Source: Chlorobiaceae bacterium
Lineage (GTDB): Bacteria; Bacteroidota; Chlorobiia; Chlorobiales; Chlorobiaceae
Assembly (NCBI GenBank): GCA_013334975.1
Contig: JAAXWL010000006.1
Location: 1-51,178 of the forward strand
Direction: 5' to 3'
Length of the DNA: 51,178 nucleotides
Positions within the stretch are counted from its first letter, which is position 1; every line of letters starts with the position of its first letter. The position numbers and the translations under genes are program-made. Below are positions 37,831 to 46,243 of the stretch, one piece after another. The notes under the pieces were generated by a model. It saw only the letters and a list, made by a program, of their open reading frames with translations, searched no databases and had not been told where the DNA came from.

Positions 37831-39179
37831 ATGTCTTGCAGACTCGAAGGTGTGGGAAGAAGAGCCAAAGAAGACAAGACCTGCCGCTTCACGGCCTTAC
37901 TGCATCACATCACCCCCGAACTGTTGAGAGCCAGCTTTTATGAGCTGAATCGTAAAGCAGCGGAAGGGATAGACGAGAGAAGCTGGGAAGAGTACGAAGC
38001 ACAGCTCGAAGAACGCCTGCCGAAGCTGCACGAAGAAATCCACAAAGGCAGAGCTACCGGGCCCAACCGGTCATGAGAGTATATAATCCCGAAGCCAGAT
38101 GGCCAGAAGCGCCCACTGGGTATAACGGCCATAGAAGACAAGGTTGTATAACAAGCCGTCGTGACGGTGCTGAACGAGATATACGAACTCGAATTCTACG
38201 GATTTTCGTATGGATACCGGCCAGGCCGAGCCCCGGAAAACGCGCTGGATGCATTGGCAACCGCGATACTGAAACGTCCGATCAACTGGATACTGGACGC
38301 GGACTTGCAAAAATTCTTCGACAGCATTCCGCATGACAAGCTGATGGAAATCATCAGGATACGAGTCGGCGATAAAAGGATACTGCGCTTGATCGGGAAG
38401 TGGCTCAAGACGGGATATATCGAAGATGGGAAACGATACCGGCAGATGGCAGGCACACCGCAGTGGTCCCGACTTGTCGGGATTCGCCGCTGCTTGCCAA
38501 CATCTATCTTGACTACGTGGTGGACGAATGGGTCGAAAAAGAGAGACGCCGCCGGAACAACGACGAAGTCATCATCATCAGGTACGCCGATGATCTTGTG
38601 ATGGGATTCCAGTACAAGACAGAAGCGGAACGATACCTAAAAGCCCTGAATGAACGAGTAGAAGAGTACGGATTAAAGCTGCACCCCGAGAAAACGAGCC
38701 TGAAAGAGTTCGGAAGATATGCCGAAGAAAGGCGAAGGAAACGAGGGGAGGGTAAGCCAGAAGGGTTTGACTTTTTGGGCTTTACGTATCTATGCAGCCG
38801 AAACCGGAAAGGCGGGTACTTTCTGAAACGAAAGACGAAGACAAAGAAAATGCGACTGAAGTTGTCGGAGCTTAAAGAAGAGCTGATGAAACGAAAGCAC
38901 GCGCCAATACAGCAGACAGGAAAGTGGCTGAAAAGCGTAGTACAGGGACATGGGCTGTACTTTGGAGTACCAGGCAACAGCAAAGCATTAAGCAGTTATA
39001 GGGATCAAGTGGTAAAGATGTGGCTGAAGATACTGAGAAGACGAAGTCAGAAAGGAAAGTCCCTGACATGGGAAACGTTCAACCGGATCGTAGACAAATA
39101 TATTCTGCACCTCCGAATATGCCAGCCTTTCCCGGAGTTAAGATTCGCTATGACTCAAGGCAGGAGCCGTATGCGGTAG
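37831..39179 (+). pseudogene. Group II intron reverse transcriptase/maturase pseudogene
   Basis: FTALLHHITPELLRASFYELNRKAAEGID; IPKPDGQKRPLGITAIEDKVV*QAVVTVLNEIYE; DADLQKFFDSIPHDKL; SPLLANIYLDYVVDEWV; RYADDLV. In-frame stops at 38074 and 38149 and a frameshift at the 38467 palindrome. Confidence 0.88.
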
Positions 39180-39196
39180 TGCCGCATGTACGGATC
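39164..39196 (+). ncRNA. Group II intron domain V
   Basis: gagccgtatgcggtagtgccgcatgtacggatc closely resembles the canonical bacterial domain V hairpin. Confidence 0.8.
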
Positions 39197-39231
39197 TGTA
39201 CGGTGGGGGGCCGGGTAACTGGTATCCCTAC

Positions 39232-40489
39232 CGTGACGTTCAGCGGCGCTCGAATCTGGGTGTTGATTTCGGCGATCATTCTGGCGTCGGTGGGCCTGAA
39301 CATGAACTCGACGGCGGTCATCATTGGTGCGATGCTGATCTCGCCGCTCATGGGGCCGATCAACGGCATGGGCTACAGCATCGCGACCTACGATTTTCCG
39401 CTTCTCCGTAAATCCTTCTGGAACTTCACCTTCGCGGTAGTTTCGAGTCTGCTTGCCTCGACGCTCTATTTCGCTATCAGTCCGCTCTCCATCGCTCACT
39501 CCGAGCTGCTGGCCCGAACGAGTCCGACCATCTACGACGTGCTGATAGCACTCTTCGGCGGCCTGGCTGGCTCGATCTCCCTGACCACGAAGCTCAAGGG
39601 TAACGTGGTGCCGGGCGTGGCGATCGCCACGGCGCTTATGCCCCCGCTCTGCACAGCGGGTTACGGCGTGGCCACCGGTCAGTTCACCTTCTTTTTCGGA
39701 GCGCTCTACCTTTTCGCGATCAACAGCGTCTTCATCGGGCTGGCAAATGTCGGCTTCGCGAAGGTGATGCGCATTCCCCTGCGCTCCTCTCTCGATGCAG
39801 AAAAACGCACCCGTATCAACCATATGATTACGGCGGTCATTCTTGTCACACTGATCCCGAGCGTCTATTTCGGCTACGTGCTTGTCAGGAAAGAGCATTT
39901 TATCGACATGGCCACGCGTTTTGTCGGTACCGTCAGTCTGTTCAAGGGTGATTTCCTGCTTCGATACGAAATCGATGGCGACGCTCGCGCGATTACGATG
40001 GTTTATGGCGGCCACCCGTTGACCAGCGACGACAAGGTGGCATTGAGCAGGCGTGCCAGGGAGTTCGGTCTCGAAAACGCGATTCTGAAGTTCGAGCAGG
40101 GGCTGGTGATCGGTAATGACGAGGCGTTTCAGGACAAGCTGACCCAGATGGAGAAGACGGATCGCCAGAAACTTGAAATCGCCCGTCTCAACGCGGCGCT
40201 GCAAGCGAATCTCCGGCAGCAGGATAGCCTGTACCAGGTCAGTTACACGGGCTTGAAGCTACTCAACGAGCTCAAGCCGCTCTTCCCGCAGATTACAAGC
40301 AGCCTCTACGCCGAGCCGTATCTTTTTTCGGACAGCACGGGAGCGAAACCGTTGCAACGAACTTATGTGCTTCTTTCATCATCCAAACCCGTCAATATAG
40401 CCGACCGGAATAAAATCGAACGCTGGCTCAAAGCGCGGCTGCAGAACGACAGCCTGCGCGTGGTGTTTGAAGGGGATCCGAGTCAATAG
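39232..40489 (+). CDS. DUF389 membrane protein lacking its usual N-terminus
   Basis: VTFSGARIWVLISAIILASVGLNMNSTAVIIGAMLISPLMGPINGMGYSIATYDFPLLRKS...GNVVPGVAIATALMPPLCTAGYG. The listed ORF start at 39020 is inside intron sequence. Confidence 0.85.
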
Positions 40490-40748
40490 TGCTTGAGGAC
40501 GATGCCGGACGTTGATGACTGATTACACAAGAAGAAAAAGTGTAAAAAAGCGGGGGGGATGAATCAAAGAAAGAGATGTCGACGTCGTTTGTGCGGGAAT
40601 ATGGGCTGACGTTTGACGATGCGGCCCGAAAGCCAGGAATTTAAAATTAAGAGGGCAGCCAGATTCTAAAGCGACACAGACGGTTAGCGGAAGAGTGTAG
40701 TGAGTCATCAACGTCCCCCTTGGATTGGTTTTCGTGTCCTCCGCCCTA

Positions 40749-41964
40749 TTGGTGCAACACAGTAAATAAGTCGCAGAAAAAGGTTAACTTGATCTTCATC
40801 AAAAAAACCAACCTATTTACTGATGAGGAAGTACAACGTTACCCTGACTCAAGAAGAGCGTGTCGAACTCGAATCCATCGGCAGAAAAGGCAACCAGAAA
40901 GCTCAAACGGTCTTATACGCATTGATTCTCCTGGCTTGTGACGAAGGCGCACATCAAACAGAGCGATCAACAAATCAGACGATTTCAAAAGTCTTGAAGG
41001 TGAGCATGAAAACCATTGACCGGGTAAAAAAGCGATTCGTCGAAGAAGGGCTTGAAGCAAGCATGACTCGCAAGCCGACGACGCGAGCCTTCTCAAGAAA
41101 AATCGATGGTGATGTGGAGGCCAGGCTGATTGCGCTGAGTTGTTCACCTGCCCCGGAAGGCCATGCTCGCTGGACACTCAAACTTCTTGCCGATAAGATC
41201 GTAGAGCTGAACTATGTCGATGCTGTTTCCTATGAAACGGTACGTCGTGCTTTAAAAAAAACGAGCTTAAGCCGTGGAAGCAAGTCGGCTGGGTGATTCC
41301 GCCGAAACAAAGCAGTGATTTTGTTGCGCAAATGGAGACGCTTCTGCATGTGTACAAGCAACCATACGACCCGCTCTATCCGGTAGTCTGTATGGACGAA
41401 TCACCCAGGCAGTTGATCGGTGAAAGCAGAGTTCCAATTCAAGCCAAGCCAGGAAGAGCCGCCCGATATGACTTTGAATTATGTCAGAAACGGCACGTGC
41501 AATATTTTTATCGCCACAGAACCGTTGATTGGCAAGCGACTGGTCAAGGTAACCGAAACCAGGAAAAAGCAGGACTGGTCGAGGTTTCTGAGTGACATTG
41601 CCAAGAAATACAAACATGCCGAGAAAATCACGCTGGTCATCGATAACCTCAACACCCATGTACCGGGTAGCTTTTACGAGACTTATGAACCGGAAAAAGC
41701 AAAAGCCTTATTGGATAGATTCGATTTTGTTTACACACCAAAGCATGGCAGTTGGCTGAACATGGCAGAAATTGAGTTGCGCGTTTTGTCCGGTCAGTGT
41801 CTTGATCGACGGATTGAGCATATCTCTGAAGTGAAGCGAGAAGTATCAGCATGGGAGCAAGAGCGTAACAATAAGGAGGCAACGATTAATTGGAGATTTA
41901 ATACTGCTGATTCACGTATTAAGCTCAAGCGACTTTACCCGTCCATTTGACTGTGATGCACCAC
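40749..41964 (+). mobile_element. IS630-type insertion sequence
   Basis: Terminal inverted repeats ttggtgcaacacagtaaat / (rc) gtggtgcatcacagtcaaat, flanked by TA at 40747-40748 and 41965-41966; encloses the split transposase. Confidence 0.85.
40823..41950 (+). pseudogene. IS630-family transposase, two frame changes
   Basis: ORFA (frame of 40823) to middle segment via the A8 run at 41254-41261 (plausible programmed -1), then a second change near 41479 (extra T) before IFIATEPLIGKRLV...VIDNLNTHVPGSFYE...YTPKHGSWLNMAEIE. Confidence 0.85.
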
Positions 41965-42015
41965 TAGTTCCAATCCCGAAACCCTGAAAATCTGATATCT
42001 GATACTCTGTAAGTT

Positions 42016-42050
42016 GAAAGAGCCGTCCCGACTTGTCGGGATGGTTCTTT
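42016..42050 (+). terminator. Hairpin plus T-tract downstream of the IS630 element
   Basis: gagccgtcccgac-tt-gtcgggatggttc followed by ttttttt. Confidence 0.6.
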
Positions 42051-42122
42051 TTTTGCATGGTGCAAAGCCAGAGCGTTGAGGTGGAGTGGAGGATTATTGA
42101 AGATGTGAAGCCTACGGCTTCA

Positions 42123-42148
42123 TGGCCATCCCGAAAGCTTTCGGGATG
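42123..42148. repeat. 26-bp perfect palindrome
   Basis: gccatcccgaaagctttcgggatggc is its own reverse complement. Confidence 0.8.
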
Positions 42149-42258
42149 GCGCTCCCGGAGGCGATGCCGATAGTGACTCTGACACAGAGAGGGGAGGGGA
42201 AGAAATACATCGCAAACCGTTGCCTTCAGGGGGTTGGGTAATAGTTGGTGATAAACTA

Positions 42259-42518
42259 CTGCCGCATCAACGGTAAATAGTCGTAATTTTATTTATCATC
42301 GAAATCGGTATCGGGTTCCACTTGAATGAGGCTGATATAGCTCGCCGGATATTGTGGCTTATTATGATAACCTCAAGGTAATTAAAAAGATACAGCCAGA
42401 TGCGGGTATTCTGTTTTCATATAAAAATCGATTTCGATACCGATACCGATTTGGATTTGGATAAAATCAATGGCGCTGGCGGCGTTGTATCATACGTTGG
42501 TATCCGCGTGATGTCTCA
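42259..42518 (-). repeat. Hexamer-array TA element, copy I
   Basis: TA at 42257-42258 and 42519-42520; right end TA-CTGCCGCATCAACGGTAAATAG; left end (rc) TA-GTGAGACATCACGC...ACGTATGATAC; facing arrays. Confidence 0.88.
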
Positions 42519-42589
42519 CTACCGTCATGTCAGGACAATAGTGACGCATAATAATCTTATATTATCTTGATCTTCAACCCAAACCTGGA

Positions 42590-43069
42590 TTGACCATGAA
42601 GAAGTACAAGGTAACCCTGACTCAGCAAGAGCGTCATGATCTTGAAGCCCTGAGCAGCAAGGGAAAACATGCTGCTCAGACAGTACTGTATGCCCTCATT
42701 CTGCTTGCCTGTGATGAAGGCACGTATCAAAAGCAGCGCTCAATCAATGAGACCATATCGAGTGTGCTCAACGTGGGCATGAAAACCATTGACCGCGTCA
42801 AAAAGCGTTTTGTCGAAGAAGGCCTGGAGGCTGTGTTGAACAGAAAGCCTTCATCAAGAAAGTTTCAGCCAAAGGTAGATGGTGATCTTGAGGCACATCT
42901 GATAGCTCTGAGTTGTTCAAAGCCTCCGGTCGGCCACAAGCGCTGGACTCTGCGACTGCTGGCCGACAAGTTAGTGGAACTGGAATATGTTGACCAGATA
43001 TCTCATGAAACCGTTCGGCAGACGCTCAATAAAACGAGCTTAAGCCCTGGAAAGAAGAACGCTGGGTAA
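42590..43069 (+). pseudogene. IS630-family transposase N-terminal fragment, 3' part missing
   Basis: MKKYKVTLTQQERHDLEALSSKGKHAAQTVLYALILLACDEG...KTIDRVKKRFVEEGLEAVLNRKPSSRK is homologous to the ORF at 40823; homology ends just before copy J. Confidence 0.85.
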
Positions 43070-43141
43070 TCCTGCCCCTCGCAGAATGTTGATTTTGTTG
43101 CCCAGATGGAGACTGTACTGGAGCTGTACAACCATGCCCTA

Positions 43142-43399
43142 TTGCCTTGTCACGCTTCAATTGATGTATGTTGTGGGTCGCTGAATAATCCAGATCGAGA
43201 ACGTAACCGATTGTTATCGATGAAAAAAGAACACCTTCTTGTGGAGTTATCTGTCAGAATGGAAATCTTTTATGACACTCTATCACCATATTTGGCGGGT
43301 TTTCTTTCGCCTCTGCAAATGGAACTCGATACTGATACCGATCCGGATTTCGATTTCGAAGATAAAGGCAATGACGACTTTTTGCCTTTGGTGCTATCG
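43142..43399 (+). repeat. Hexamer-array TA element, copy J
   Basis: TA at 43140-43141 and 43400-43401; ttgccttgtcacgcttcaattgatg left end; gatactgataccgatccggatttcgatttcg right array. Confidence 0.8.
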
Positions 43400-43442
43400 T
43401 AGTGAACCCATCGGCTGAAAATCATTAATACGCACCTGATGC

Positions 43443-44012
43443 ATGACCAGCTCTTCCGGAAAGTATGACCTGTCGCAATGCAGCGATCAGGAGCTGGTTG
43501 CCGGTGCGCTAAGGAACAAGCAAGCCTTCGCGGCGATTGTCCGTCGTTATCAAGCCCCCTTGTCCCGATATATAGTCCGGCAAGGGTGCAGGGATAACGG
43601 TATGGCGCAGGATCTGCTTCAGGAGGTCTTCATCAAGGTCTACCTTCACCTCAACGATTATGAGCCCTCGCTGCCCTTTTCGTCTTGGATTTACAGGATT
43701 GCCCACAACGAAACCGTCAGCCATTTCCGAAAAGAGAAGAGTCGGCTTTATCTACGGTATGATGAGTTTCCGGAAAAAATGGCGATTGATCTTGGTCTGG
43801 GAGAACAGGATTTCTGTCAATCTCGAGCTGCTGACCTTCAGGCAGCCCTTGCCGGACTTGAATCCCGTTATCGAGACATCATTATTCTGAAGTTTTTCGA
43901 AGAGAAGAGTTACGAGGAGATATCGGATATCCTTCAGATACCACAGGGTACCGTTGCGACCTTGATCAGTCGGGCCAAGAAAAAAATCAAGTTCTGTTTA
44001 GAAAAGCGTTAG
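43443..44012 (+). CDS. ECF-family RNA polymerase sigma factor
   Basis: DQELVAGALRNKQAFAAIVRRYQAPLSRYI...AQDLLQEVFIKVYLHLNDYEPSLPFSSWIYRIAHNETVSHFRKE...YRDIIILKFFEEKSYEEISDILQIPQGTVATLISRAKKKIK. Confidence 0.95.
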   Translation: MTSSSGKYDLSQCSDQELVAGALRNKQAFAAIVRRYQAPLSRYIVRQGCRDNGMAQDLLQEVFIKVYLHLNDYEPSLPFSSWIYRIAHNETVSHFRKEKSRLYLRYDEFPEKMAIDLGLGEQDFCQSRAADLQAALAGLESRYRDIIILKFFEEKSYEEISDILQIPQGTVATLISRAKKKIKFCLEKR

Positions 44013-44024
44013 TGCATCACGACC

Positions 44025-44846
44025 ATGCCCAACATCAATTCCGACCGGATTATCGATGAGATCGAGAAACGGAACGTTGTTCCTCTTCCCCGATGGCATT
44101 TTATCCTCAAACGCGCCGTTTTCTGGTTACTGGCCGCAATTGCCGTCATTACTGGCGCAATTGCCCTGGCAACGGCGATCTATGTGTTTTTCGACAATGA
44201 CTATATAAACGATCACGCCGGGATCGAGAAGCTTTTTGCAGAGCGTCCCTTGGTCGAGGTGATTGTTCAGAGTATTCCATATATCTGGCTGATAGCGCTG
44301 ACGTTATTCACCATTACAGCTTTTTATGGATTTCGTCATACCAGGAAAGGGTATCGTTACCCGACTTTACGGGTTATTGCCGGGTTGCTTTTTCTGAGCA
44401 CGCTGTTGTGTGGCATCATGAATGCGTTCGACACCGGTCGGCTCATACACCGCTTTCTCATTGAAAACGTCAAGGGGTATGGCCGCCTGGTCTATACCAA
44501 TGAAGTTCTCTGGGCGCAGATGGAAAAGGGGCTGCTCGGCGGTAAGGTGGTAAAGTACTCGGTTCGTGATCGTCTTGTTGTTATCAGGGATTACAGGGGA
44601 ACCCTGTGGGAGGTGGATATCTCCTGTGCCGAGTTGCATCACGGGTTGCTGATCAAGGTCGGGAAATATCTGAAAATTACCGGTATCAAGACTGGTGCGA
44701 GAACGTTCAGGGCGATGACCATTCGGCCCTGGGTGAAAAAAATACGAAAACAGGCAGCTTCAGCAAAAAAGGGTGACGACGATATTTCGAAGCTCTCAAC
44801 TCAAAGCATCGCTTTACCTCATTCCGACTTGGCCGGAAAGCCCTGA
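44025..44846 (+). CDS. Membrane protein of unknown function downstream of ECF sigma factor
   Basis: 273 aa, about 3 TM segments and a beta-rich C-terminal domain; 12 nt after the sigma-factor stop. Confidence 0.75.
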   Translation: MPNINSDRIIDEIEKRNVVPLPRWHFILKRAVFWLLAAIAVITGAIALATAIYVFFDNDYINDHAGIEKLFAERPLVEVIVQSIPYIWLIALTLFTITAFYGFRHTRKGYRYPTLRVIAGLLFLSTLLCGIMNAFDTGRLIHRFLIENVKGYGRLVYTNEVLWAQMEKGLLGGKVVKYSVRDRLVVIRDYRGTLWEVDISCAELHHGLLIKVGKYLKITGIKTGARTFRAMTIRPWVKKIRKQAASAKKGDDDISKLSTQSIALPHSDLAGKP

Positions 44847-45143
44847 TATTGTCCCGGTCAGTAAGTTCCGCCAGGTTACAAGAATCGCGCGGCGGGATTG
44901 CGGGAAAATATGAAGCGTTTACAGACAAACCGGATTACCCTTTACCCACTGGCGGCTACTTTGGCTGTTGAGTGCGTTGTACCCGTGTCTTGCATCATGA
45001 GAAGATTTTGACTTCATCAACTGTTTTTTTGATTTCTGCTCAGGTTTTATTTGAAAGAAAAGAAGCTGACGGAGCGTATAAATAGCCAGGAAGGTAATCA
45101 AGGAACTTCCGGAAACAAGATTAAAACAAAACAAAGGAAAACT

Positions 45144-45362
45144 ATGAGAAAGCATGTTATCATCGGCATGATTGTTGCTCTCGGTATGGTTGGCACTTCG
45201 GGTATCTCATTTGCTGCCGATGCGCCTGCTGCCAAACCAGCAGCAGCTCCTGCTGTTGAACCCAAGAAAGCTGAAGCTCCAAAAGCAGAAGTCAAAAAGA
45301 AGGTTGTGAAAAAGAAAGCTGAAAAAAAGGCTGAAGAGAAGAAGGCTGAGGCTGCAAAGTAA
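45144..45362 (+). CDS. Small exported Ala/Lys/Glu-rich low-complexity protein
   Basis: aaggaaaact-ATG; signal peptide MRKHVIIGMIVALGMVGTSGISFAADAPA followed by (K/A/E)-rich tail. Confidence 0.7.
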   Translation: MRKHVIIGMIVALGMVGTSGISFAADAPAAKPAAAPAVEPKKAEAPKAEVKKKVVKKKAEKKAEEKKAEAAK

Positions 45363-45465
45363 GCTTGATAGGTTTTTCAGGACAGCCGGGTGCAGTGATG
45401 GCTCGTTTTTGTAATCAACAGCATGATTGTGCACTGATTGCACTTGTCCAAAGGGCAATTTCGGG

Positions 45466-45496
45466 AAAAAGCCCCTTCATCGAAAGGGGCTTTCCC
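45466..45496 (+). terminator. Rho-independent-like terminator
   Basis: aaaaagccccttcatcgaaaggggctttccc hairpin. Confidence 0.6.
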
Positions 45497-46243
45497 ATTG
45501 TTTCTGAGGTCGGTTGCAAGTCCATCGCCAAGGCGCCCCAATCATGACTTTTCTGAATACGATACGGTGATCTTTATGCTCGATCTCGCCCAAGCTTCCG
45601 TGCGTTCGCGGTGATGTTGATGGATACCGCCGATCCGCATCCATCTTTTGCGGAGTTATTCTCAGTATTATCGTAGTGTTACGGCATTGTTGTCGTCATC
45701 GAATCTGTCAGAATGTGCTTGGAGCCAAGTGGGATCATTCAGGTGCAGGCCACCTTCGGCTTTATGGCATCGTTCACGGATTTTATTCCGGATCGCTTGA
45801 TGAACCATGAGGTTCTGCGCCTCATGTTCCTCACAGCAGGAGAGAGAGTAATGAAAATCAACTCTGATAAGGGTTGCGGTCTCGGTTCAGATTCGTCATG
45901 CCGTGATCACATCTGGCAGTTCTGTTCACGAATACCCGTTCATTTTTACTGAGCTATCTCGTGGATATTTTTTCTGAACCATGAGGGTGAGAAGAGAAAT
46001 AGCGGAGAAACAACGCTTTTTTGTTAAATTACAAAGCAGTTTTTCAGGGCTCTTCAGGAGTCTGCGGACATAACAGCCCTTCCGACCGCTACTCATGCCA
46101 TGAAACAGGGTGTATTGTAATGTGTATGAACGCTCCCTCTCTGTCACACAGTGCATGGTGTTTACCGTAATCAAGGCGGTGACGACAGTTTCCCTGCGAG
46201 AAATCATGAATGCAATTTGAAACAACAATTCAACAGTAATTGA

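Larger units (their letters stand above)
37400..39231 (+). mobile_element. Group II intron (decayed), 5' boundary unresolved
   Basis: RT/maturase fragments followed by a domain V-like hairpin gagccgtatgcggtagtgccgcatgtacggatc (39164-39196) and a domain VI-like stem; 3' end near ccctac (39231). Confidence 0.75.

Noticed and set aside
39020-39231. N-terminal 70 residues of the DUF389 ORF
   Set aside because: This part is group II intron RT tail and domain V/VI sequence in another frame, not DUF389 protein.
39155-40204. 349-aa minus-strand ORF over DUF389
   Set aside because: Composition (R/H/D/E-rich) typical of a shadow ORF; the opposite strand encodes conserved DUF389.
43106-43402. 98-aa ORF across the end of the IS630 relic
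   Set aside because: Chimera of transposase remnant and copy J; ends with DTDTDPDFDFEDK from the array.
45547-46240. Possible RNA gene or mobile remnant in the gap before rnr
   Set aside because: No tRNA-like cloverleaf, terminal repeat or coding signature found by eye.
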